Below, one piece after another: positions 1 to 7,344 of a stretch of 64,000 nucleotides of DNA. The DNA comes from Burkholderiales bacterium JOSHI_001 (GTDB lineage Bacteria > Pseudomonadota > Gammaproteobacteria > Burkholderiales > Burkholderiaceae_C): positions 2,256,090 through 2,320,089 of the forward strand of contig CM001438.1 in assembly GCA_000244995.1 (NCBI GenBank), given 5' to 3'. Below the pieces are notes generated by a model that saw only the letters and a list, made by a program, of their open reading frames with translations, made no database searches and was not told the origin of the DNA. The translations under genes and the position numbers were made by a program. Within the stretch, counting starts at the first letter, position 1, and each line of letters opens with the position of its first letter.

Positions 1-199
<199 letters not shown>

Positions 200-208
200 C
201 GCGCGCCG

Positions 209-1084
209 TCAGCGGCCGCTGAAGCTCGGTGGCCGCCGGGCGGCGAAGGCGGCCAGGCCTTCCCGCAGATCCGCACTGCCCGCGCACAGCGCTTCGCGTG
301 CGCGAAGCACCGCCTCGTCGGCCGTGCCGGCGGCGATGTCGTTCAGCGACGCCTTCATGCCCCGCAGCGCCAGCGGCGCGCCGGCCGCCAGCGCGTTGAC
401 GATCACGCCCACCTCGGCGTCCAGGGATTCGGCCGAGGCCAGCACGTCCAGGTAGCCGAAGGCCAGCAGGTCGCGCGCATGCACCGCCTCGCCCAGCAGG
501 AACAGGCGCTTGGCCTCGCCCAGGCCCAGGCGGTTGACATAGCGGCGCAGGCCGCTGGGGTAGTAGTGCAGGCCCAGGCGGGCGGCGGGCATGCGCAGTT
601 CCATGGCGTCGATGCCGACCCGGAAGTCACAGGCCAGGCCCAGGTCGGTGGCCCCGCCGTACACGCTGCCGTTGAAACGGCAGATCGTGGGCACGGGCAG
701 GGCCTCCAGGGCATCGACCGTCTGCTCGAACAATTGGGGCCCCTGGCGCGTGGCATCGGCGTCGCCGCTGCCCAGTTCACCCAGGTGGTAGCCGGCGCAG
801 AAGGCCCGGCCGGTGGCGGTCAGCACCACCGCGTGCAGCGAAGTGTCCGCAGCCAGCGTCTGGAAGTGCCCCTGCAGCGCCAGCAGGTCCTCGGTGTGCA
901 ATCGGTTCAGGTGCTGCGGCCGGTTCAGGGTGATCGTGGCGATGCCGCCCGCCACCGCCAGCACGGGTGCGCCCGGCGCCGCAGGTGAATTCTGATCATG
1001 CAGTCGCCGCGGATCCGGCTCTGCCGGGCCGCTTGCGGCGCCCCCTTGAGGGGGAACGCCGAAGGCGTTGCGGGGGTGGGTCAC
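209..1084 (-). CDS. Enoyl-CoA hydratase/isomerase (crotonase) family protein, catalytic glutamates not conserved
   Basis: Crotonase fold: ATITLNRP near the N-terminus, FCAGYHLGEL (oxyanion loop region), NGSVYGGATDLGLACDF and MPAARLGLHYYPSG. In true enoyl-CoA hydratases the two acid/base glutamates lie in GGCELA- and PEI-type motifs; here those positions read GGATDL and PAA, so water addition is doubtful and another acyl-CoA reaction is likely. The longest frame starts at a GTG (1084) overlapping the TGA of serA as GTGA, and its first 28 residues are a translated intergenic repeat. A more family-like start is GTG at 964 (about 251 aa, beginning before LAVAGGIATITLNRP). Translational coupling to serA is possible. 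The substrate is unknown; being last in the serC-serA run does not show a role in serine synthesis. Confidence 0.8.
   Translation of the reverse strand: MTHPRNAFGVPPQGGAASGPAEPDPRRLHDQNSPAAPGAPVLAVAGGIATITLNRPQHLNRLHTEDLLALQGHFQTLAADTSLHAVVLTATGRAFCAGYHLGELGSGDADATRQGPQLFEQTVDALEALPVPTICRFNGSVYGGATDLGLACDFRVGIDAMELRMPAARLGLHYYPSGLRRYVNRLGLGEAKRLFLLGEAVHARDLLAFGYLDVLASAESLDAEVGVIVNALAAGAPLALRGMKASLNDIAAGTADEAVLRAREALCAGSADLREGLAAFAARRPPSFSGR
1007..1080 (-). repeat. Three-hairpin intergenic repeat, copy A
   Basis: Read on the minus strand, three stem-loops follow one another: AACGCC-TTC-GGCGTT (1069-1055), CCCCC-TCAA-GGGGG (1054-1041) and CCGGC-AGA-GCCGG (1027-1015), ending in GGATCCGCGG. The same order and nearly the same bases occur at 29086-29160, and a diverged version at 36283-36358. 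This copy begins directly after the serA stop codon and is read in frame as the N-terminus of the crotonase-family gene. Confidence 0.8.
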
Positions 1085-2262
1085 TCCAAGGGAAGGTAGC
1101 GCACCGCCAACACGCCCTGGATGGCCCGCAGGCTGTCCAGCACCGCAGGCGCCACCGGGCTGTCCACGTCCACCAGGGTGTAGGCCATGTCGCCGCGCGA
1201 CTTGTTCACCATGTTGTGGATGTTCAGCCCGGCGTTGGCCATGGCGGTGGAGATCTGGCCCAGCATGTTGGGCACGTTGGCGTTGGCGATGGCCACGCGC
1301 CAGCCCGATTCACGCGCCATGGCCACGTTCGGGAAGTTCACTGCATTGGCCACATGCCCATGTTCCAGGAAGTCGCGCAGTTGGTCCACCACCATGATGG
1401 CGCAGTTCTCTTCGGCTTCGCGCGTGCTGGCGCCCAGGTGGGGCAGGGCGATGACTTTCGGGTGGCCGTTGATTGCGGCGCTGGGGAAGTCGCAGACATA
1501 GCGCCCCAGCGGGCCGGTGGCCAGCGCGTCCACCACGGCGCGTTCGTTCACCACCCCCTCGCGGGAGAAGTTCAAGAGCACCGCATCGGGCTTCATCAGG
1601 CCCAAGTTGGCGTCGTTCACCAGGTCGCGCGTGGCGGCCACCAGGGGCACGTGCAGGGTCACGAAGTGGGCGTTCTTCAGCACCTCGTTCACGCTGCCGG
1701 CACGCCGCACCTGCGAGGGCAGGCTCCAGGCCGCGTCCACGGTGATTTCGGGGTCGTGACCCAGCACGTTCATGCCCAGCTTGATGGCGGCGTCGGCCAC
1801 CAGGCACCCGATCTTGCCCAGGCCCACGATGCCCAGGGTGTGGCCGGCCAGCTCGAACCCGGCGAAGGCCTTCTTGCCTTCTTCCACCGCCTTGTCCATG
1901 TCCGGGCTGGCCGCATCCAGCGCGGCCACGAAGCCCAGGGCCGGCACGATGTTGCGCGCCGCCAGCAGCATGCCGGTGAGCACCAGTTCCTTCACCGCGT
2001 TGGCGTTGGCGCCGGGGGCGTTGAACACCGGCACGCCGCGCGCGCTGAGCGCCGCCACCGGGATGTTGTTGGTACCCGCGCCGGCGCGGGCGATGGCGCG
2101 CACGCTGGCCGGGATGTCCATGCCGTGCATGTCGGCCGATCGCACCAGCACCGCCGCGGGTTGCTGGACATCCTTGGCCACGTGGTAGCGCTCGGCCGGC
2201 AGGCGCGACAGCCCGTTGGCCGAGATCTGGTTCAGCACCAGGATGTCCAGGCGTTCAGCCAT
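1081..2262 (-). CDS. serA: D-3-phosphoglycerate dehydrogenase with C-terminal ACT domain
   Basis: Oxidises 3-phosphoglycerate to 3-phosphohydroxypyruvate with NAD, the first step of serine synthesis, in the cytoplasm. Length 393 aa, close to short E. coli-type SerA. Visible parts: substrate-binding half with AGAGTNNIP and [12 protein letters not shown], the Rossmann signature [11 protein letters not shown] near residue 145, the catalytic region ending in [15 protein letters not shown], and a C-terminal ACT-like domain (about 320-393; [20 protein letters not shown]), which in the family binds serine for feedback inhibition. The start ATG overlaps the end of serC by 8 bases, so the two are one transcription unit. 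The next pathway enzyme (SerC) is directly upstream. serB is not in the window. Confidence 0.95.
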   Translation of the reverse strand: MAERLDILVLNQISANGLSRLPAERYHVAKDVQQPAAVLVRSADMHGMDIPASVRAIARAGAGTNNIPVAALSARGVPVFNAPGANANAVKELVLTGMLLAARNIVPALGFVAALDAASPDMDKAVEEGKKAFAGFELAGHTLGIVGLGKIGCLVADAAIKLGMNVLGHDPEITVDAAWSLPSQVRRAGSVNEVLKNAHFVTLHVPLVAATRDLVNDANLGLMKPDAVLLNFSREGVVNERAVVDALATGPLGRYVCDFPSAAINGHPKVIALPHLGASTREAEENCAIMVVDQLRDFLEHGHVANAVNFPNVAMARESGWRVAIANANVPNMLGQISTAMANAGLNIHNMVNKSRGDMAYTLVDVDSPVAPAVLDSLRAIQGVLAVRYLPLE

Positions 2263-3337
2263 GGCTGGCCTCGAATTCCTTCATGTAGGCCACCAGGGCC
2301 TGCACGCCTTCGATGGGCATGGCGTTGTAGATGGACGCCCGCATGCCACCCACCGAGCGGTGGCCCTTCAACTGCACCATGCCGCGCGCCTGGGCGCCCT
2401 TCAGGAAGGCCTCGTCCAGCTTCTCGTCCTTCAGCTTGAAGGGCACGTTCATCAGCGAGCGGGCGCTCTTGTCGATGGGGTTGCTGTAGAAGCCGGTGCT
2501 GTCCAGGTAGTCGTACAGGATGGCGGCCTTCTTGCGGTTGTGCGCTTCCATGGCCACCAGGCCGCCGCGCTGCTTGATCCACTGGAACACCAGCCCGGCG
2601 ATGTAGATGGCGTAGGTGGGCGGCGTGTTGTACATGCTGTCGTTGTCGGCCACCTGCTTGTAGTCGAAGGCGGTGGGGCAGCAGGCCATGGCCTGGCCGA
2701 TCAGATCGTCGCGCACGATCACGATGGTCAGGCCGGCGGGGCCGATGTTCTTCTGCGCGCCGCCGTACAGCAGGCCGTACTTCGTCACGTCCATCGGCCG
2801 CGACAGGATGTTGCTGGACACGTCGGCCACCAGGGGCACGTCGCCCACATCGGGCGTGAAGTGGTATTCCACCCCGCCGATGGTTTCATTGGCGCAGATG
2901 TGCACGTAGGCGGCGTTGGGGTCCAGCTTCCAGCTGTCGCGCGGCGGCACGCTGGTGAAACCGGTGGCTTCGGCCGTGGCGGCCACGTTCACCTGGCCGT
3001 ACTTCTTGGCTTCCTTGATGGACTTCTTGCTCCACTCGCCGGTGTTGATGTAGTCGGCGCTGGCCTTGCCGCGCAGCATGTTCATCGGCAGGATGGCGTT
3101 TTCGCCGATGGCGCCGCCCTGCATGAACAGCACCTTGTAGTTCGCCGGAATGGCCATCAGCTCGCGCAGCAGGGCTTCGCATTCGGCGTGGATGGCGATG
3201 AACTCCTTGCCGCGGTGGCTCATCTCCATCACCGACATGCCGCTGCCGTGCCAGTCCAGCATCTCGGCGGCGGCGGTCTGCAGCACGGTTTCGGGCAGGG
3301 CGGCCGGACCGGCCGAGAAATTGAAGACGCGGGTCAT
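2255..3337 (-). CDS. serC: Phosphoserine aminotransferase
   Basis: PLP enzyme that converts 3-phosphohydroxypyruvate to O-phosphoserine with glutamate; the homologous reaction also serves pyridoxal phosphate synthesis. Length 360 aa, as usual. The N-terminus [17 protein letters not shown] is the family hallmark, [10 protein letters not shown] and [11 protein letters not shown] follow, and the PLP lysine lies in [13 protein letters not shown]. The C-terminal part has [18 protein letters not shown], the phosphate-binding region. It is the first gene of the serC-serA pair and overlaps serA by 8 bases. The start ATG is the only candidate that gives the family N-terminus. Confidence 0.96.
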   Translation of the reverse strand: MTRVFNFSAGPAALPETVLQTAAAEMLDWHGSGMSVMEMSHRGKEFIAIHAECEALLRELMAIPANYKVLFMQGGAIGENAILPMNMLRGKASADYINTGEWSKKSIKEAKKYGQVNVAATAEATGFTSVPPRDSWKLDPNAAYVHICANETIGGVEYHFTPDVGDVPLVADVSSNILSRPMDVTKYGLLYGGAQKNIGPAGLTIVIVRDDLIGQAMACCPTAFDYKQVADNDSMYNTPPTYAIYIAGLVFQWIKQRGGLVAMEAHNRKKAAILYDYLDSTGFYSNPIDKSARSLMNVPFKLKDEKLDEAFLKGAQARGMVQLKGHRSVGGMRASIYNAMPIEGVQALVAYMKEFEASHG

Positions 3338-3406
3338 GGGGGGCGCACACTGAAGTTGGGGCAGCCGGGGAGCTTACACGAGGCCCCGGGCGCCTTCGGC
3401 CCGGCC

Positions 3407-3976
3407 TTACTCGATGCTGAGTTGGGTGAACCAGCGTGCGCCTTCAGGCATGTCGTCGCGCAGCGCGGGCTTGAAAGGCGGCGCGGCCGGGTTGGCCGGC
3501 GGGGCGCTGATCAGGTTCAGGTCCACCGCCTGGGCCCGGCCCACCAGGCCCTGGGGCGTCAGGCTGAGCTGCCAGTACACCCCGTTCCACAGCTTGGCGC
3601 CGAACTCGCTGGGTTTCTTGAACATGAACAGCAGCGAATGCTCCAGCCAGGCCAGGTTGTCCGGCCGCAGCGTGCCGGGCTGCGTGTAGGGGTAGGGCAC
3701 ATGGCACAGCACCTCGCCCTGGCCGTCCAGGCACTTGAACTCGCGCATGGACAGGAAGTAGTCCTTCAGGGCTGCGGCGTCGGGCTGCACCACGAAGCGA
3801 ACGCTGCCGTCGGCCTGGGGGTCAAACCGCACCTGGCCGATGGTGTGGCGGCTGCCGTCACGCCCGTGCAGCAACAGGTTCTTGGTGCCGGCCAGGTCCC
3901 AGGCGGCGGCGGTGCCCGAGCCCAGGCACAGCGCCGCCCCCAATGTGGCGGCCAGGACGCGTGCGCGGGGTGTCAT
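3407..3976 (-). CDS. Secreted or periplasmic protein of unknown function
   Basis: 189 aa from ATG at 3976. The first about 25 residues (MTPRARVLAATLGAALCLGS, then GTAAAWD) are a clear Sec signal peptide with cleavage near TAA-AWD, which is why this start is preferred over the in-frame ATG 87 bases upstream. The mature part has two cysteines (FKCLDGQGEVLC) that could form a disulphide, and is rich in aromatic residues. I recognise no named domain. It lies 66 bases downstream of serC's start and diverges from the gene at 4066, with about 90 bases between the two start codons to hold both promoters. Coding likelihood is good; function is unknown. Confidence 0.75.
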   Translation of the reverse strand: MTPRARVLAATLGAALCLGSGTAAAWDLAGTKNLLLHGRDGSRHTIGQVRFDPQADGSVRFVVQPDAAALKDYFLSMREFKCLDGQGEVLCHVPYPYTQPGTLRPDNLAWLEHSLLFMFKKPSEFGAKLWNGVYWQLSLTPQGLVGRAQAVDLNLISAPPANPAAPPFKPALRDDMPEGARWFTQLSIE

Positions 3977-4065
3977 GGCCGCAGCATAGCCCGCGTTGAC
4001 GCTGCTGCAAGCTGGGCGTAACGTCCTGGGGCCATGATGGCGTCCACACCACCGAGGAGACACGC

Positions 4066-4740
4066 ATGAAAGCCGGCATCGACCAAACGCAGCTGATCGA
4101 AATGTTCGCCAACGCCACCGCCAAGCAGGGCGAACAGTTGCGCAAGACGGTGCACGACGTCACCTTGGGCGCACTGCAGGGCCGCGAAATGACGTTGAAG
4201 AACGTGCGTGCGGTGCTGCACTCGGTGGCCCAGGCGGCCAGCTCCGGCGCCATGCAGAACGCCGGCCCGAAGGTGGACGTGGAAGCCATGCTGGACACCG
4301 CCGTCGCCGGCATGGACGACGCGCTGCTCAAGGCCGTGGAAGCCAACCGCGTGGCGCTGGAACGCCTGACCGACCAGGGCGCCGACTTCCAGGACAAGCA
4401 GATGAAGAAGGCCTTGTCCGACCTGGAGAAGTTCGAGGACATGCTGTTTTCCAGCATGAAGAAGGCCAGCGAAGGCGCCGGTGCGCAACTGGCTGGGCCC
4501 TGGAACCAGGTGCTGGAAAAGATGCAGGTCAAGGGCACGGCTTCGGGCACCCAGGCCGCCGGTGCGGCCCAGGACCTGGTGGACCGCATGCAAAGCGCCG
4601 TGCGCGACAGCCGCGCCGCCGGCATGAAGGCCGCGCAGACCCTGGCGCAAAGCTATGCAGCCCTGGTCAGCGGCGTGCTCATCGGCATGTCCGACGCCAT
4701 CAAGGCGGGCGGCGTCAGCGGCGGCAGCAAGAAGAAGTAA
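4066..4740 (+). CDS. Alanine-rich helical protein, phasin-like in character
   Basis: 224 aa, almost wholly predicted helix: alternating Ala/Lys/Glu/Gln with heptad-like spacing (for example LTDQGADFQDKQMKKALSDL), a glycine/alanine-richer second half and a basic C-terminal KKK. A Shine-Dalgarno GAGGAGAC lies 8 bases before the ATG. There is no signal peptide or membrane segment. The composition resembles phasins and related amphipathic helical proteins of Burkholderiales that coat polyhydroxyalkanoate granules, but no diagnostic phasin motif is visible and no PHA gene is nearby, so this is a description and not an assignment. It is monocistronic: a hairpin follows the stop codon. Confidence 0.75.
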   Translation: MKAGIDQTQLIEMFANATAKQGEQLRKTVHDVTLGALQGREMTLKNVRAVLHSVAQAASSGAMQNAGPKVDVEAMLDTAVAGMDDALLKAVEANRVALERLTDQGADFQDKQMKKALSDLEKFEDMLFSSMKKASEGAGAQLAGPWNQVLEKMQVKGTASGTQAAGAAQDLVDRMQSAVRDSRAAGMKAAQTLAQSYAALVSGVLIGMSDAIKAGGVSGGSKKK

Positions 4741-4765
4741 ACCCGCAGCGCGTTCCTTCCGTCCC

Positions 4766-4788
4766 ACGCCCCGCCTCCCGCGGGGCGT
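4766..4788 (+). terminator. Rho-independent-like hairpin after the helical protein gene
   Basis: A 9-bp perfect stem ACGCCCCGC / GCGGGGCGT with loop CTCCC, 25 bases past the stop codon, followed by TGTCGTTTG. The T-tract is poor, so termination strength is uncertain. The 136 bases from here to the next start codon show no other recognisable feature. Confidence 0.55.
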
Positions 4789-4924
4789 TGTCGTTTGCGC
4801 GCGCCGTAGCGGGCACGGCGCATGGGGGAACCCTTGTGGGGGTGTGGTGCCGCGCACTTCCGGGCGTGGCGCAGGGCGGCCAGGGCGGCCACGATGGGGC
4901 CATTCGCCACTCAATCCCCGCGCC

Positions 4925-5797
4925 ATGAACCCGACCCCGCCAAACCTCACCCGCCGCCATTGCCTGAGCCTGGCCCTGGGCAGCGCCGCCGGCCTGCTGG
5001 CGCCCCCGCTGGCCGCGGCAAGAAGCAGCGGCCCGGCCCTGCTGCTGGCCCAGGACGCCGACGGCCTGCCCGACCCCGCGCCCTTCCTGGTGAGTGAAAA
5101 GCTCGACGGCGTGCGAGCCCTGTGGACCGGCTCACAACTGCTCAGCCGAGGCGGCCTGGTGCTGTCGGCGCCGGATGGGTTCCTGCGCGGCCTGCCCGCG
5201 GGCGTGGCGCTGGACGGCGAACTGTGGCTGGGCCGAGGCCGCTTCGACGCCACCTCGGCGGCGGTGCGGCGCCAGCAGCCGCGCGACCCCGAATGGCGCG
5301 CCATGCAGTACCAGGTGTTCGAGCTGCCCGGCGCCCCCGGCCCCTTCGCGCAGCGCGCCGACACCCTGCACCGCATGGCGTCGCGGGCCACCGTCTGGCA
5401 GGCCGCGCCGCAGCGCCGCCTGGCCGATGCCGCCGCGCTGAAGCAATGGCTGGACGCCGTGGTGGCCGCCGGTGGTGAAGGCCTGATGCTGCATGCCGCC
5501 GATGCGCCCTACATCACCGGCCGCCACGCGGTGCTGCAGAAGCTGAAGCCCCTGCACGACGCCGACGCCGTGGTGCTGGGCCACCAGCCCGGTCGGGGCC
5601 GCCTGGCGGGCCAGATGGGCGCTTTGCGGCTGCGCACGCGGCACGGTGTCGAGTTCGACCTGGGCACCGGCTTCACCGACGCCCAGCGCGCCGCGCCGCC
5701 GGACGTGGGTGCGGTGGTCAGCTACACGCACCGCGGCTTCACGCCGGCCGGCGTGCCGCGCTTTGCCAGCTTTCTGCGCGTGCGCACCGACCTGTGA
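4925..5797 (+). CDS. Secreted ATP-dependent DNA ligase (Lig E type)
   Basis: 290 aa from ATG 4925. The N-terminus has twin arginines (LTRRHCLSLALGSAAGLL) and an AAA-like cleavage region near residue 32, so export is predicted. The nucleotidyltransferase signature is SEKLDGVRA, with the adenylated lysine at residue 59. Downstream, ALDGELWLG (motif III), GEGLMLH (motif IV) and QKLKP (motif V) follow in order, and a small OB-fold C-terminus closes the protein. This is the compact Lig E architecture of proteobacterial minimal ligases, which lack extra DNA-binding domains and are predicted periplasmic. It seals nicks using ATP in vitro; its role in the envelope is unsettled, with uptake of DNA proposed. 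It sits 23 bases before sbcB, so the two may be co-transcribed. Confidence 0.88.
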   Translation: MNPTPPNLTRRHCLSLALGSAAGLLAPPLAAARSSGPALLLAQDADGLPDPAPFLVSEKLDGVRALWTGSQLLSRGGLVLSAPDGFLRGLPAGVALDGELWLGRGRFDATSAAVRRQQPRDPEWRAMQYQVFELPGAPGPFAQRADTLHRMASRATVWQAAPQRRLADAAALKQWLDAVVAAGGEGLMLHAADAPYITGRHAVLQKLKPLHDADAVVLGHQPGRGRLAGQMGALRLRTRHGVEFDLGTGFTDAQRAAPPDVGAVVSYTHRGFTPAGVPRFASFLRVRTDL

Positions 5798-5820
5798 ACC
5801 GGCTGGGTTAAGGTTCGCGC

Positions 5821-7248
5821 ATGAACGCCTTCAGCTTCTTCTGGCACGACTATGAAACCTTCGGCCGCCTGCCGCGGCGCGACCGCCCGGCGCAGTTTGC
5901 CGGCGTGCGCACCGATGCCAACCTGAACGAGATCGGCGCGCCGGTGATGCTGTACTGCCAGCCCGCGCCCGACTTCCTGCCCGACCCCGAAAGCTGCCTG
6001 CTCACCGGCATCCTGCCCCAGCACTGCCTGGCCCAGGGCGTGGCCGAACACGCGTTTGCGGATGCCATCGAGGCGCAGCTGGCGAAGCCCGGTACCGTGG
6101 GCGTGGGCTACAACAGCATCCGCTTCGACGACGAGGTGACGCGCTTCCTGTTCTGGCGCAACCTGATGGACCCCTATGCGCGCGAATGGCAGAACCAGTG
6201 CGGGCGCTGGGACCTGCTGGATGTCGTGCGCTGCACCTGGGCGCTGCGGCCTGAGGGCATCGAATGGCCCCAGCACGACGACGGCAAACCTTCCTTCAAG
6301 CTGGAACACCTCACCGCCGCCAACGGGCTGAGCCACGAGGCGGCGCACGACGCCCTGAGCGACGTGCGAGCCACCATCGCGCTGGCGAAGCTGGTCAAGA
6401 CCCGGCAGCCGCGGCTGTGGGACTTCTGCCTGAAGCTGCGCCAGAAGAACGCCGTGGTGGACGAGATGGGCGTGGGCCGGCCCTTCCTGCACATCTCGGG
6501 CATGTACGGCGCCGAGCGCGGCTGCATGGCCCTGGTGTGGCCGCTGGCGCCGCACCCCACCAACCGCAACGAGGTGATCGTGTGGGACCTGGCGCAGGAC
6601 CCGCAAGTGTTGTTCGAACTGAACGCTGCCACCGTGCGGGAACGTCTGTTCACCCGCGCCGAAGACCTGCCCGAGGGCGTGACCCGACTGCCGATCAAGA
6701 CCATCCACATCAACAAGTCGCCCATCGTGGTGGCCAACCTGAAGATCGTCACGCCTCAAACTGCCCAGCGCTTCAACCTGAACCTGGAACAGGGCCTGCT
6801 GCGCGCCAAAGCCCTGGAGGCGCGCGGCCACACCCTGGCCGGCCTTTGGCCCGAGGTCTTCGACCGTCCGGCCGCGCCCACACCGCCCGATGTGGACGAA
6901 GACCTGTATGGCGAATTTGTCGGCAACGAAGACCGCCGCGTCCTGCAGCGCCTGCGCAGCCTGTCGCCCCAGGAACTGGCCGAGCGCCACCCGGCCTTCA
7001 CCGACCCCCGGCTGGACGAGATGCTGTTCCGCTTCCGGGCTCGCAACTTCCCCGACACGCTGAACGGCGACGAGCAGCAGCGCTGGCACGCGCTGCGCCA
7101 CGCGCGCCTGCACGAGGGGGCGCACGGCGGGCTGTCGCTGCAGGCCTTCTTCGACGGCATCGACACCCTGGGCGAAAACGCCGACGAACGGGGCCAGGAC
7201 CTGCTGGGCGCGCTGTACGACTACGCCGAATCCATCGCGCCGGAGTGA
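5821..7248 (+). CDS. sbcB: Exodeoxyribonuclease I
   Basis: 475 aa, the size of ExoI, which degrades single-stranded DNA 3' to 5' in the cytoplasm and acts in recombination and mismatch repair. The DEDDh exonuclease motifs are visible: Exo I in WHDYETFG (Asp10, Glu12), Exo II in YNSIRFDDE (about residue 98), and Exo III in HDALSDVRAT (about residue 178). The remaining two thirds match the ExoI SH3-like and helical domains (for example PVNKSP-type text as HINKSPIVVANL). The start ATG gives the typical short lead before motif I. The upstream gene is the secreted ligase, 23 bases away. Confidence 0.95.
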   Translation: MNAFSFFWHDYETFGRLPRRDRPAQFAGVRTDANLNEIGAPVMLYCQPAPDFLPDPESCLLTGILPQHCLAQGVAEHAFADAIEAQLAKPGTVGVGYNSIRFDDEVTRFLFWRNLMDPYAREWQNQCGRWDLLDVVRCTWALRPEGIEWPQHDDGKPSFKLEHLTAANGLSHEAAHDALSDVRATIALAKLVKTRQPRLWDFCLKLRQKNAVVDEMGVGRPFLHISGMYGAERGCMALVWPLAPHPTNRNEVIVWDLAQDPQVLFELNAATVRERLFTRAEDLPEGVTRLPIKTIHINKSPIVVANLKIVTPQTAQRFNLNLEQGLLRAKALEARGHTLAGLWPEVFDRPAAPTPPDVDEDLYGEFVGNEDRRVLQRLRSLSPQELAERHPAFTDPRLDEMLFRFRARNFPDTLNGDEQQRWHALRHARLHEGAHGGLSLQAFFDGIDTLGENADERGQDLLGALYDYAESIAPE

Positions 7249-7344
7249 GCTGCGTGCCTGTAAGCACGCAGAAACAAGGGGGAAGTGCCGGGCCGGGATA
7301 ATCCGGGCTCCGCATCGACCGGCCCCTGTGGCCGTCCCCCCGCA

